Assembly (NCBI GenBank): GCA_025210395.1
Contig: JAOARV010000020.1
Location: 1-64,000, forward strand
DNA: 64,000 bases
Direction: 5' to 3'
Source of the DNA: Marinisporobacter sp.
GTDB lineage: Bacteria; Bacillota; Clostridia; Peptostreptococcales; Thermotaleaceae
The notes beneath the pieces were generated by a model. That model searched no databases. It saw only the letters and a list, made by a program, of their open reading frames with translations, and was not told the DNA's origin. The translations under genes were made by a program, and so were the position numbers. Below, one piece after another: positions 37,719-46,893 of this stretch (within the stretch, counting starts at the first letter, position 1; each line of letters starts with the position of its first letter).

Positions 37719-38273
37719 TTATTTTACAACTTTAACCATACTTGGTCGAATCGTCTTTCCATTAAGAACATATCCCTTTTGGAAAACATCTATTACGATA
37801 TTACTTTCATATTTATCACTTTCTTCCTGCATAACAGCATGATGAAAACTTGGGTCAAATTCTTTTTCTAAAGCTTCAATTTCTTCTACTCCATTTTTCT
37901 TCATTACATCTAAAAACTGCTGTAGAATCATTTCCACCCCTTGGGTAAAGGATTCATCTTTTCCTTCATCTTTATAAGATTTTACAGCTCTTTCGAAATT
38001 ATCTACAATGGGAAGTAAATCTACTATCAATTTTTCATTTGCAAATTGATAAATATCACTTTTTTCTTTTTCTACTCTTTTTTTATAATTTTGAAAATCA
38101 GCTGTCATTCTTAAATATTGACTATTTAATTCTTCTTTTTCTTCTTGTAGCTTTTTAAGATCTATGCTACCTTCTTCCATTTGAGATACTTCTTTTAATT
38201 CTTCTTTTGTAGCATCTAAATTATTGTCTACATTTTCGTCATTTTTCTCTTCATGGAAATTACTTTCTTCCAT
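37719..38273 (-). CDS. grpE: Nucleotide exchange factor GrpE
   Basis: Promotes ADP release from DnaK. The 184-residue protein has an acidic N-terminal tail, a long coiled coil (about 45-90; EELNSQYLRMTADFQNYKKR) and a beta domain with EEIEALEKEFDPSFHHAVMQ and GYVLNGKTIRPSMVKV. ATG 38273 is chosen because an in-frame GTG upstream lies in the TAGGTGA site. It lies 36 bases upstream of dnaK. Confidence 0.96.
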   Translation of the reverse strand: MEESNFHEEKNDENVDNNLDATKEELKEVSQMEEGSIDLKKLQEEKEELNSQYLRMTADFQNYKKRVEKEKSDIYQFANEKLIVDLLPIVDNFERAVKSYKDEGKDESFTQGVEMILQQFLDVMKKNGVEEIEALEKEFDPSFHHAVMQEESDKYESNIVIDVFQKGYVLNGKTIRPSMVKVVK

Positions 38274-38327
38274 TATTTTCACCTACCTAAGATAGTATTT
38301 TAATATGTAAATTTTATGATAAAAGAC

Positions 38328-38372
38328 ATAGATATAGTGCAAAATAAGGACATTTTGCACTCCTATCTATAT
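38328..38372. repeat. Long imperfect hairpin between hrcA and grpE
   Basis: GTGCAAAAT and ATTTTGCAC pair around AAGGAC, and outer ATAGATA/TATCTAT segments extend the stem. No T-run follows on the minus strand, so it is better read as an mRNA processing or stability element than a terminator. Confidence 0.6.
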
Positions 38373-38378
38373 TCTCTT

Positions 38379-39401
38379 TTAGCGCTCATCTAATAAGTCT
38401 GTTAGATTTTTTGTTACACAATCTACAACAGAAATAATATGGTCATAATTCATCCTCGTAGGTCCAATTACACCGATTTTCCCCACAATCAATCCATTTA
38501 CCTTATAGGTTGCTGTTACTAAACTACACCTTTGCATTTCTTCATGTTTATTTTCTTTCCCAATAGTAATATCTAAATCATCCTTACTATTCATTAATAA
38601 TTCCGTAATTTGATCTTTTTGGTCTAACATTTCCATAAAACATCTTGCTCTTTCAATATTATGGTACTCTGGTAAATGAAAAATATTTGTTATGCCATCT
38701 AAATATAGCTGTACATTCAACATGTCTTCTAATATTGCTAATAAAACAGGAAGTACTGCATCAATAAGTGAATGAAGCATTTTTATTTCCTTTTTTATGT
38801 TTTCAACTACATAAAAGTTAATATCTCCTATTGTTAGTCCCTTTAATTTACTATTTAATATTTTAGATACAATCATTAAGCTTTCTAGCGTATATCCTTC
38901 ATCAATTCTTAAGACTGCATTTCTTACAATACCTGATTGTGATATGACTACTAATAACACATTTTTTTCATCAATTGAAACTAATTGAACGGACTTTAAC
39001 TTACTTTGCTCAAACTGTGGAGATAAAACAATAGAAGTTAATCTTGTCATTTGAGACAAAATTTTTGAAGTGCTAGTGATAATCTGCTCTAACTCTCCTA
39101 CAGATTCTATGAAACTCTTTCTTATAGCCTGTTTCTGTTTTTGAGCTAATTGATCCATAATCATTAAACTGTCTACATACAACCTATACCCTTTATCAGA
39201 TGGAATTCTTCCTGAAGAAGTATGCGGTTGATGCAAAAAGCCCATTTCTTCTAAATCTGCCATCTCATTCCGGATAGTCGCAGCACTTATTCCTAAATCA
39301 TATTTTTTCATCAGGGTTCTTGAGCCTATAGGTTCAGCTGTAGAAATAAAATCTCTTATTATGGCCTGCAGAATCCTTAATTTTCTTTCTCCCAGCTCCA
39401 T
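38379..39401 (-). CDS. hrcA: Heat-inducible transcription repressor HrcA
   Basis: Represses class I heat-shock operons by binding CIRCE; needs GroEL for activity. The 340-residue protein has an N-terminal winged helix (MELGERKLRILQAIIRDFIS, IGSRTLMKKYDLGISAATIR, about 1-60) and the GAF-like/dimerisation domain (C-terminal IGPTRMNYDHIISVVD). ATG 39401 has AGGAGTGA upstream; a longer frame from 39431 would start inside CIRCE and is rejected. It heads hrcA-grpE-dnaK-dnaJ and is autoregulated. Confidence 0.97.
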   Translation of the reverse strand: MELGERKLRILQAIIRDFISTAEPIGSRTLMKKYDLGISAATIRNEMADLEEMGFLHQPHTSSGRIPSDKGYRLYVDSLMIMDQLAQKQKQAIRKSFIESVGELEQIITSTSKILSQMTRLTSIVLSPQFEQSKLKSVQLVSIDEKNVLLVVISQSGIVRNAVLRIDEGYTLESLMIVSKILNSKLKGLTIGDINFYVVENIKKEIKMLHSLIDAVLPVLLAILEDMLNVQLYLDGITNIFHLPEYHNIERARCFMEMLDQKDQITELLMNSKDDLDITIGKENKHEEMQRCSLVTATYKVNGLIVGKIGVIGPTRMNYDHIISVVDCVTKNLTDLLDER

Positions 39402-39418
39402 AATATCACTCCTATTTG

Positions 39419-39445
39419 TTAGCACTCTCATCTAATGAGTGCTAA
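39419..39445. promoter_or_regulatory. CIRCE operator
   Basis: Perfect TTAGCACTC - 9 bases - GAGTGCTAA inverted repeat, the HrcA-binding site. It lies between the promoter and the hrcA start, in the 5' untranslated region. Confidence 0.98.
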
Positions 39446-39459
39446 ACTATTATGTTTTT

Positions 39460-39488
39460 AAATTATCATTAATGAAATCATTTGTCAA
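39460..39488 (-). promoter_or_regulatory. Sigma-A promoter of the dnaK operon
   Basis: Minus strand -35 TTGACA (39488-39483), 17-base spacer, -10 TAATTT (39465-39460), directly upstream of CIRCE. Confidence 0.88.
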
Positions 39489-39509
39489 TATCCTTTTTTT
39501 ATTATTTTT

Positions 39510-40649
39510 TTAATTTGGCAAAAAAGCTATAAAAACCTGATTAGATAAATCAATTCCCTTTCTTGTTAATCTTATGTATTGATCATCTGTATACAATAAT
39601 CCTAATTTTTGGAAGTTTAAAAGCTCTTCTTTATAAATTTCAAAAGGAGTGCATCCAAACCGCTCCTTAAAAGATTTTATATGAATACCTTGCATCATTC
39701 TTAAACCTAAAAACATAGTCTCTGCAATTTCATCATTCTTTGAAATATTTTCTTCAAATGCACAAGGGGTTGTGTTTTTACAAATATTATTTAGATATTC
39801 TTCCATAGCCATGGTATTTGAAAATCTCTTTTTATTAAAATAAGAATGAGCACCTAAACCAAACCCAATATATTCTTCATTATTCCAATAGACTTTATTA
39901 TGTATACATTCTTTTTCTTTCTTTGCAAAATTAGAGATTTCATAATGTTCATACCCATGATCAAATAAATAGTCCATTGCAAAATGATACATCTTTCGAT
40001 CTAGCTCTTCTGTAGGTAAGTTTAGTTGCCCCTTTTCATATGACTTATAAAAGGGGGTATTTTCTTCAATTTTTAAGCTATAGGCTGAAATATGCTCTGG
40101 ATTCAACTCAGTAATACGATCCAAAGTCTCCTCCCATTCTTTCATTGTTTGGTTTGGTAACCCAAACATTAAATCAACATTAATATTTTTAAACCCTATT
40201 TCTCTTGCTAATAAAAAATTTTTTGAAAACTCTTCTCTTGTATGTATTCTTCCTAACCTTTTAAGGTGTATATCTTGCCATGATTGAAGTCCCATACTAA
40301 GTCTATTAATATGATTATTTAAATAATAGGTAAGATTCTCTTTATTAATTGTTCCCGGATTGCTTTCTATAGAAAATTCTAAGTTTTCACTTATATGAAA
40401 TTTCGAATGAATCACTTCCAATATCTTATCCATCTCTTTTACTGGAACAATCGACGGTGTTCCTCCCCCTATAAATATGGATTTTATTTTATGAGATTTT
40501 AACTTTTCTTCCCAAGATTTTATTTCTTTTCTTAAAGCATTCATATAGCTAGAAATTTCTTTTTCTCGATTACTAAAAGAACAAAAGTCACAATAGAAAC
40601 ATTTTTGTTTGCAAAAAGGAATATGCATATACAACCCTATTTCTTTCAT
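39510..40649 (-). CDS. hemW: Radical SAM heme chaperone HemW
   Basis: HemN-like protein that binds heme and is thought to deliver it to respiratory enzymes; often misnamed coproporphyrinogen oxidase. The 379-residue protein has MHIPFCKQKCFYCDFCSF (CxxxCxxC cluster, residues 8-25), GGGTPS, and MGLQSW. It lacks the N-terminal extension of true HemN. AGAGGTGA precedes ATG. It lies between lepA and hrcA, the conserved Firmicutes order. Confidence 0.94.
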   Translation of the reverse strand: MKEIGLYMHIPFCKQKCFYCDFCSFSNREKEISSYMNALRKEIKSWEEKLKSHKIKSIFIGGGTPSIVPVKEMDKILEVIHSKFHISENLEFSIESNPGTINKENLTYYLNNHINRLSMGLQSWQDIHLKRLGRIHTREEFSKNFLLAREIGFKNINVDLMFGLPNQTMKEWEETLDRITELNPEHISAYSLKIEENTPFYKSYEKGQLNLPTEELDRKMYHFAMDYLFDHGYEHYEISNFAKKEKECIHNKVYWNNEEYIGFGLGAHSYFNKKRFSNTMAMEEYLNNICKNTTPCAFEENISKNDEIAETMFLGLRMMQGIHIKSFKERFGCTPFEIYKEELLNFQKLGLLYTDDQYIRLTRKGIDLSNQVFIAFLPN

Positions 40650-40665
40650 CCTTCTTCACCTCTCT

Positions 40666-40702
40666 TAATAAAAATAGCCACCCCATGTGGTGACTATTTT
40701 TT
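40666..40702 (-). terminator. Terminator of lepA
   Basis: AAAAATAGCCACC and GGTGACTATTTTT pair around CCATGT. It overlaps the lepA stop; T-rich on the minus strand. Confidence 0.8.
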
Positions 40703-42508
40703 ATCATCATATTTCAATACAGCCATAAAAGCTTCCTGTGGTACTTCTACTGACCCTAATTGTCTCATACGTTTTTTACCCTCTTTTTGCTTCTCTAAAA
40801 GCTTTTTCTTTCTTGATATATCTCCTCCATAGCATTTAGCTAATACATCTTTTCTCATAGCACTAATGGTTTCTCTTGCAATAACCTTCGTACCAATAGA
40901 TGCCTGTATCGGAACAGCAAACATATGACGTGGAATAACTTCTTTTAGTTTTTCACAAACAATCCTACCACGAGAGGTAGCCTTACTTTCATGTACAATC
41001 ATAGAGAATGCATCTACCACTTCTTTATTTAATAGTATCTCCATTTTTACAAGTTTAGACCTTTGATATCCTTTAAATTCATAATCTAAAGATCCATATC
41101 CTCTTGTTTTAGATTTTAATGCATCAAAGAAATCATAAATCACCTCATTTAAAGGTAATTCATAATGAAGAGTTACTCTTCTCTCATCTATATATTCCAT
41201 ATGCTTCATGCTTCCTCTTCGATCTTGGCACAGTTCCATAATGTTTCCAACATACTCATTTGGAACCATTATATTTGCATCCACAAGAGGCTCTTCCATA
41301 AAAGCAATTTCTTGGGTTGAAGGTAAATTACTTGGATTTTGAATCATCAAAACTTCTCCATCTGTTTTTGTCACTCTATAGATAACACTTGGTGATGTAG
41401 TAATTAGATCTAAATCAAATTCTCTCTCTAATCGTTCTTGAATAATCTCCATGTGAAGAAGACCTAAAAATCCGCATCTAAAACCAAATCCTAAAGCATT
41501 AGAAGTCTCGGGTTCAAAATCTAAAGCTGCATCATTTACTTTTAATTTTTCTAATGCATCCCTTACATTTTCATACTTTTCGCCTTCTGCTGGATATACA
41601 CCACAATATACCATAGGTACTACTTTTTTATATCCTGGTAAGGGTTCATCCGTAGGATTTTGGGCACTCGTAATGGTATCTCCCACCTGTGTATCTGCTA
41701 CATTTTTTATACTTGCTGTTATATAACCAACATCTCCAGCCTTCAATTCTCCTACACTCATGGGTCCTGGCGTGAATACACCTACTTCATTTACTTCAAA
41801 TTTTTTGCCAGTAGCCATCATCAAAACCTTATCTCCTGGTTTTACAGTTCCTTCTTTCACTCGTACATAAGCGATAACACCTTTATAGCTATCATAATAA
41901 GAATCGAATATTAATGCTTTTAGTATCCCTTCCTCATCACCATTTGGAGCTGGAACCTTATTCACAATTTCCTCTAGGACTTGTTCAATATTTAATCCTG
42001 CCTTTGCTGAAACCAATGGTGCATCACTTGCATCAATACCAATAATATCTTCGATCTCACTTTTCACTTCTTCTGGTCGAGCACCAGGTAAATCAATTTT
42101 GTTGATAACAGGTACAATTTCTAAATCTTGATCAAGAGCTAAATAAACATTTGCTAAAGTTTGTGCCTCTACACCTTGAGCTGCATCTACTACTAATACA
42201 GCCCCTTCACAAGCAGCTAAGCTTCTTGATACCTCATAAGTAAAATCCACATGCCCCGGTGTGTCTATCAAATTCAGTATATATTCTTCACCCGCTTTAC
42301 TCTTATAAACCAAACGAGTTGTTTGAAGCTTGATAGTTATTCCTCTTTCTCTTTCTAAATCCATACTATCTAGTATTTGATCTTTCATTTCTCTTTGCGT
42401 AAGCAAGCCTGTTTTTTCTATCAATCTATCGGCAAGGGTAGATTTACCATGATCAATATGGGCAATAATACTAAAATTTCGTATTTTTTGTTGACGATTA
42501 CTGCTCAT
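40694..42508 (-). CDS. lepA: Elongation factor 4 (LepA)
   Basis: Ribosome-dependent GTPase that acts on stalled or mis-translocated ribosomes. The 604-residue protein has G1 [13 protein letters not shown]3 DTPGHVDF, G4 NKIDLPGA, and the LepA-specific C-terminal domain ([20 protein letters not shown]). ATG 42508 has GAGGAGGAG 6 bases upstream and gives the usual length. Confidence 0.97.
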   Translation of the reverse strand: MSSNRQQKIRNFSIIAHIDHGKSTLADRLIEKTGLLTQREMKDQILDSMDLERERGITIKLQTTRLVYKSKAGEEYILNLIDTPGHVDFTYEVSRSLAACEGAVLVVDAAQGVEAQTLANVYLALDQDLEIVPVINKIDLPGARPEEVKSEIEDIIGIDASDAPLVSAKAGLNIEQVLEEIVNKVPAPNGDEEGILKALIFDSYYDSYKGVIAYVRVKEGTVKPGDKVLMMATGKKFEVNEVGVFTPGPMSVGELKAGDVGYITASIKNVADTQVGDTITSAQNPTDEPLPGYKKVVPMVYCGVYPAEGEKYENVRDALEKLKVNDAALDFEPETSNALGFGFRCGFLGLLHMEIIQERLEREFDLDLITTSPSVIYRVTKTDGEVLMIQNPSNLPSTQEIAFMEEPLVDANIMVPNEYVGNIMELCQDRRGSMKHMEYIDERRVTLHYELPLNEVIYDFFDALKSKTRGYGSLDYEFKGYQRSKLVKMEILLNKEVVDAFSMIVHESKATSRGRIVCEKLKEVIPRHMFAVPIQASIGTKVIARETISAMRKDVLAKCYGGDISRKKKLLEKQKEGKKRMRQLGSVEVPQEAFMAVLKYDDKK

Positions 42509-42603
42509 TCCTACTCCTCCTCTATACACATACGGTAATCTTTAACATTATATCATAATTCATTTTGCTCGTATAGAGTTCTTCTTTGTAAAGAATTTAT
42601 AAC

Positions 42604-42634
42604 AACAACAGCCGAGCTATCAACTCGGCTGTTT
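42604..42634. terminator. Hairpin between lepA and the 109-residue gene
   Basis: AACAGCCGAG and CTCGGCTGTT pair perfectly around CTATCAA, just past the stop at 42636. The T-run is poor on the minus strand (GTTGTTGTT). Confidence 0.65.
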
Positions 42635-42635
42635 C

Positions 42636-42965
42636 TTACCATTCCTTACAAATTACCTCTTTCTTTTCTTTTAATATTTCTACAAAATCTTTGGTTTCGT
42701 TTTTGACAGCTACATACATACTATGAAGCTTTTGTTCATCTACATAGAAAATTTCTCCACAAAAACATATTTTATGTACTTGCTCATTTATTTTTTTATG
42801 TTCAAAAGCTTTTGGTTCCTCAATCATCATCATTACTCTAAAAGAATGATCTACAATCAAAATACCATTGATTAATAAGAAAAATATAAACAGCATGCAA
42901 ATCAATTTTCTTCCCGTTTTATTTTTATCTTTTTTTTGTAATTTTTTTCTTTCTATCCTACTCAT
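42636..42965 (-). CDS. Small bitopic membrane protein after spoIIP
   Basis: A 109-residue protein. A very basic N-terminus (RKKLQKKDKNKTGRK) is followed by one transmembrane segment (LICMLFIFFLLINGILIV, about 21-38) and an extracytoplasmic part of 70 residues with a CFCGE motif and a final cysteine. ATG 42965 is chosen because GGTGAT lies upstream; ATG 42977 has no site. It follows the spoIIP stop by 13 bases, so it is probably co-transcribed with spoIIP and may serve sporulation. I do not recognise the family. Confidence 0.65.
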   Translation of the reverse strand: MSRIERKKLQKKDKNKTGRKLICMLFIFFLLINGILIVDHSFRVMMMIEEPKAFEHKKINEQVHKICFCGEIFYVDEQKLHSMYVAVKNETKDFVEILKEKKEVICKEW

Positions 42966-42978
42966 TTTTATCACCATA

Positions 42979-44217
42979 TTATTTTTTTATATCTTTAATC
43001 ACTTGATCTAACACTTTAGCTACATATTTTGTTGTTCTCATAGCCTCATCTATATTATTAGCAGTGTTTCCGATTTCTATAAGGGCATAATAGTCAGAAT
43101 TAAATTGATTAAATCGATAAGGTTTGGTGATGGTCTTTTTGGCTAGTCCTGGATATAATTCATCACTTCTTGCTTTTATATACTCAGCAAAGGTTAATAA
43201 TTTCTCTACATTTTCATTTTTTGCACCTACAACAATACTATACTTTGCAACTTTTTCACCATTGATCGTTACATAGCTATTCTCTCTAGCACTACTATTA
43301 TTCGGTGCAGCATCTCTATGAATGTCAAATATAATTTTCAAGGAAGGATTTTTATCCAAATTTGTTTCTAACGTATCTGCCGCTCTTATATAAGATTGTT
43401 GGTAGGATGGATAATCATGAACCATATCATTATGCATTACATTATAACCTTTATTCGTCAAGTAGGATGTTAATTGATCCCCCACTGCTCTTACTGTAAA
43501 TTTTCTTTTTAAAGAATGAAAATTCCCTACTGATTCAGGCATATACGATTCAGTAGCATGTGTATGATAAATAAAAACAATAGGTTCACTCCCACTCAAA
43601 GCCACTTTATTTGGCATCTTTACTGGAGAACTTACAATAGGAATAGGTTCTGTAATATTATTAATCTTTTCCTTTTCTTTATTTTCTACTTTTACATCCT
43701 TTGATGTTACTGCTACTTCTTTTTCTTCTTTTGGTTTTTCTAGCATCTTATTAGGAGCTGTTTCTCCTAAAGAATTTTTCATCCGATCCTCTCTTGCAAC
43801 ACTATTTCCTTGATCCTTTAGTACCCTATAGTCATCCATTTCTGCTAAATCATCATCTGCTTCTTCTAATATAGGTATTTGTGCCTTAAACAATGTTTTA
43901 GGGTCTTCATAATCAAAATTAACTAATTTTCCTAAAACAAGCTTTATAAATGCTTTATCATGACTATATCCGTTTTCTTTTTCATAATTTACTTCTAAAG
44001 CGGGTATGGTTTTATTTAACATTTGTATAAATAAACTATCTTGTATATGCTCTTCTTTTGCATTAGCTTGTACAAAGTTTTGACTTATCCCATTAGCTTT
44101 TACAAAGATTTCCTTTGCATCGAAAATTAGCATCCTACATGATACGATACACATGATACAAGTAATCATAACACTTATCCATTTATAATATTTTTTCATT
44201 TCAATTATTTTCACCAA
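42979..44217 (-). CDS. spoIIP: Stage II sporulation protein P
   Basis: Peptidoglycan amidase/endopeptidase of the engulfment DMP complex. The 412-residue protein has an N-terminal transmembrane segment (about 12-30), a charged linker, and the catalytic SpoIIP domain with VFIYHTHATESYMPE, FDIHRDAAP and a C-terminal EIGNTANNIDEA. The start is likely TTG 44217, 6 bases after AGAGGGGTG; GTG 44226 lies in the site. It follows gpr in the gpr-spoIIP order conserved in sporulating Firmicutes. Confidence 0.94.
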   Translation of the reverse strand: MVKIIEMKKYYKWISVMITCIMCIVSCRMLIFDAKEIFVKANGISQNFVQANAKEEHIQDSLFIQMLNKTIPALEVNYEKENGYSHDKAFIKLVLGKLVNFDYEDPKTLFKAQIPILEEADDDLAEMDDYRVLKDQGNSVAREDRMKNSLGETAPNKMLEKPKEEKEVAVTSKDVKVENKEKEKINNITEPIPIVSSPVKMPNKVALSGSEPIVFIYHTHATESYMPESVGNFHSLKRKFTVRAVGDQLTSYLTNKGYNVMHNDMVHDYPSYQQSYIRAADTLETNLDKNPSLKIIFDIHRDAAPNNSSARENSYVTINGEKVAKYSIVVGAKNENVEKLLTFAEYIKARSDELYPGLAKKTITKPYRFNQFNSDYYALIEIGNTANNIDEAMRTTKYVAKVLDQVIKDIKK

Positions 44218-44330
44218 TCTACGCACCCCTCTTTAGTTTCTTTTGTAATAAGCAATTACCACAAGATCAGATCTCTGGGTAGTTGTTTATATAAAATTAT
44301 ATGAGGGGTATCTTCAATATATGATTATTG

Positions 44331-45305
44331 TTACTGCAAATATCGATTAACATCTTTCAAATCAATCCCAGGATGCAATGCTATATTTAAAGCATTGGCA
44401 ATAATTTGTGATATATTTCTTATAATCATGTCTATATCTTTTGTCGTAACAATTACATTTGCACCATATGGTTCTAAAACTTCTTTAATCAAGCCATATT
44501 TGTCTTCATCTTTCATTCCTTTTAAAATCTTGTAGAATTCCGAATCTTTAGACGTTTGATTAGATAACTCTTCTACAACTAGTTTAATTGTATCGTTTGT
44601 TAGTGTTGCAGCATCAACAACTGTAGGTACACCAATAGCTAAAACAGGTACTCCTAAAGTGTTTTCACTTAATTCTTTTCTTTTATTTCCAACACCAGCT
44701 CCTGGGTTTATTCCTGTAGTAGATATTTGTATAGTGGTATGTACTCTTTGCATTTTTCTAGATGCTAAAGCATCTATGGCAATCACAAGGTCTGGTTTTG
44801 TCTTTTCAACAACCCCTCGAATAATTTCTACCGTTTCAATCCCAGTAGTTCCCATTACCCCTGGTGATAGGGCACTAACAGGTCTCATAGTTGGATCATC
44901 ACTTTTTTTATAAGCTTCAAAAAAATGTCTAGTAACAAATACTTTTGATATGACCTGAGGTCCTAAAGCATCTGGGGTGATATCCCAATTTCCTAAACCA
45001 ATAATAAGGGTTTTAAAATCATTCTTTTTAGGAATAAGATTGACTAATTCTTTTGCTAGTGTTTGACTTAGCTGATCCTTTAAATCTGCATCTGGATTTT
45101 TCATTCCTGTAGATTCTATTGTAATATAGCTTCCCTTTGGCTTTCCCATGATTTTACATCCTTCATCATTTAAAACCTTTACATTGGTAATGGTAGCAAA
45201 ATTCTCTTCTTTTTGATCTACTTCAACACCTGGAATTTCTTGTTTTGTCTTTTCTTGATATAATTCTCTCGTTTCTAAGGCTAAATCTGTTCGTATTTGA
45301 AACAT
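44331..45305 (-). CDS. gpr: Germination protease GPR
   Basis: Endoprotease that degrades small acid-soluble proteins during spore germination. The 324-residue protein has IRTDLALETRELYQ at the start, GLGNWDITPDALGPQV, VIAIDALASRKMQRV and HPGIDLKDVNRYL at the end. The segment before the RTD-LA site is only 7 residues, so the pro-peptide is shorter than the 15-16 residues of Bacillus. AGGAGGTGG precedes ATG. A possible forespore promoter lies upstream. Confidence 0.95.
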   Translation of the reverse strand: MFQIRTDLALETRELYQEKTKQEIPGVEVDQKEENFATITNVKVLNDEGCKIMGKPKGSYITIESTGMKNPDADLKDQLSQTLAKELVNLIPKKNDFKTLIIGLGNWDITPDALGPQVISKVFVTRHFFEAYKKSDDPTMRPVSALSPGVMGTTGIETVEIIRGVVEKTKPDLVIAIDALASRKMQRVHTTIQISTTGINPGAGVGNKRKELSENTLGVPVLAIGVPTVVDAATLTNDTIKLVVEELSNQTSKDSEFYKILKGMKDEDKYGLIKEVLEPYGANVIVTTKDIDMIIRNISQIIANALNIALHPGIDLKDVNRYLQ

Positions 45306-45436
45306 TCATTCCACCTCCTATTTGTATAGTTTTCACCATCTTTTCAAATTTATGTATCCCATTTAAATAACCTTTTCAAATTTAAGATGTATAAACAAAT
45401 GCATTTATGGAAATAAAACAAATAAGCGTTTTTTTC

Positions 45437-45465
45437 TTGATTTTTCATGATAATCATGATAAAAT
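45437..45465 (+). promoter_or_regulatory. Sigma-A promoter of rpsT
   Basis: -35 TTGATT (45437-45442), 17-base spacer, -10 TAAAAT (45460-45465), about 37 bases before the rpsT start. Confidence 0.8.
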
Positions 45466-45501
45466 ATCTTTTGTTGAATTGGTTATAAGGGGGTGAATAG
45501 A

Positions 45502-45765
45502 TTGGCAAACATTAAATCTGCTAAAAAGAGAATTAAAGTTATTGAAGTAAAAACAGCGAGAAACAGAAAAATCAAATCTGCTGTTAAAACTGCAATAAGA
45601 AGATTTGAAGAAGCTTTAGTAGCTGGTAATGTAGAAGAAGCAAAAGCTAAGTTCCAATTTGCTGAAAAGAAAATCATGCAAGCTGCTGCAAAAGGAACTT
45701 TCCACAAGAATGCTGCTTCTAGAAAAGTTTCTAAATTAGCTATCAAATTAAACAAAGCTATGTAA
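45502..45765 (+). CDS. rpsT: 30S ribosomal protein S20
   Basis: An 87-residue basic protein of the small subunit on the plus strand, alone among minus-strand genes. The start is TTG 45502, giving MANIKSAKKRIKVIEVKTAR, the usual S20 beginning; AAGGGGGTG lies 6 bases upstream. The in-frame GTG 45493 is part of the ribosome-binding site. It has its own promoter and terminator and lies opposite holA and gpr, as in other Firmicutes. Confidence 0.95.
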   Translation: MANIKSAKKRIKVIEVKTARNRKIKSAVKTAIRRFEEALVAGNVEEAKAKFQFAEKKIMQAAAKGTFHKNAASRKVSKLAIKLNKAM

Positions 45766-45798
45766 TTTACAACCGTCATTTATTCCCCATTAAGAAGA

Positions 45799-45836
45799 TA
45801 AAAAGCGTACCATTGTACGCTTTCCGTCATTTTTTG
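45799..45836 (+). terminator. Terminator of rpsT
   Basis: AAAGCGTAC and GTACGCTTT pair around CATT and are followed by CCGTCATTTTTT. Confidence 0.82.
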
Positions 45837-45843
45837 GGGTTTT

Positions 45844-46878
45844 TTATTTCCCAAATTGAGTAATCAACAATTCAATTCCTAGTCTTTGATCAATCTTACC
45901 TTTTTTAATGCTTTCATCTGTATACAGACAAACCTCAAGGGCTTTTCTCAACACTTCTGCCTCAAAATTTCTAGCCTGACTTAAATATTTTTTCGTAACA
46001 AAAGCTCTAAGACCTAACTTTGGTCCTATAGCCATAGCTGTATAACCCTGTTTTTCCATTAACTTTATCTGAAATAAATATCGAAACTGTCTCGTAATCA
46101 TATACAATATCTTTATTTCTGATTCCCCCTCCATTAACATGTCGTTAAAAAACGAAAGGGCTTTATCCGTATTTTTACTCCCTATAAATTCCACTAGGCT
46201 AAATATATTATTTTCCATAGACTTAGGTGCTAGTAATTCAATATCTTTACTGGTCACTAAATTTCTATCTCCTAAAAAGCTACATAATTTATTGATTTCA
46301 TTATCTAAATCTTTTAAATTCTTATTTGAATTTCTATCTAAATAACCAATCAATTCTAATAAAAAAGCAATTTCCTTTTCTTTAATTTCTTTATTATACT
46401 TTTTAAAAATTTTTTGTACCCACTTATGAAGATCTCGCTCTTTTAATTTATCGAAAGATACCATTTCTCCATGCTTTTTGATAGCTTTTATAATCTTTTT
46501 TCTTTTATCAATCTCTTGAGTGGCAATGAAAAATAATTGTGTTGTATCCGATAGATCAGTAAAATATTTGATAAGTCTTTCTTCCTCTCCTTCACTAATG
46601 TTTTTTCTTTTCCCAAAAAAACATTCTAAGTCCTTTACAAGAACCATTCTTTTCTCTCCCATAAAAGGAAGTGTTTCACATGCATGAATAATCGTATCCA
46701 CATCTGTTTCTTTTCCATCTATAAACTGATAGTTAAGATCCTCGAATCCTTTATTAATTGTTTTTTCTTTTATAACATTTATGGTGTTTTCTATCAGATA
46801 ATATTCTCGTCCATAAAATAAATATAAATTATTTAATTGTCCATTTTTCAAATCCTTTAAAACATCTTTATAATCCAT
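45844..46878 (-). CDS. holA: DNA polymerase III subunit delta
   Basis: Opens the sliding clamp as part of the clamp loader. The 344-residue protein begins MDYKDVLKDLKNGQLNNLYL and has the family pattern FYGREYYLIENTI, LPFMGEKRMVLVKD and an AAA+-like fold without Walker motifs. It follows comEC by 15 bases, the usual pairing. TTGGAGGA precedes ATG. Confidence 0.92.
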   Translation of the reverse strand: MDYKDVLKDLKNGQLNNLYLFYGREYYLIENTINVIKEKTINKGFEDLNYQFIDGKETDVDTIIHACETLPFMGEKRMVLVKDLECFFGKRKNISEGEEERLIKYFTDLSDTTQLFFIATQEIDKRKKIIKAIKKHGEMVSFDKLKERDLHKWVQKIFKKYNKEIKEKEIAFLLELIGYLDRNSNKNLKDLDNEINKLCSFLGDRNLVTSKDIELLAPKSMENNIFSLVEFIGSKNTDKALSFFNDMLMEGESEIKILYMITRQFRYLFQIKLMEKQGYTAMAIGPKLGLRAFVTKKYLSQARNFEAEVLRKALEVCLYTDESIKKGKIDQRLGIELLITQFGK

Positions 46879-46893
46879 GATAAATCCTCCAAA

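Noticed and set aside
39402-39431. Extended N-terminus for HrcA
   Set aside because: It would begin within the CIRCE operator and lacks a ribosome-binding site; ATG 39401 has AGGAGTGA.
44255-44282. Imperfect hairpin between gpr and spoIIP
   Set aside because: Three central mismatches and no T-run; too weak to call a terminator.
45483-45779. 98-codon frame antisense to rpsT
   Set aside because: Hydrophobic alanine/leucine-rich shadow of the S20 gene, which has clear promoter, start and terminator.
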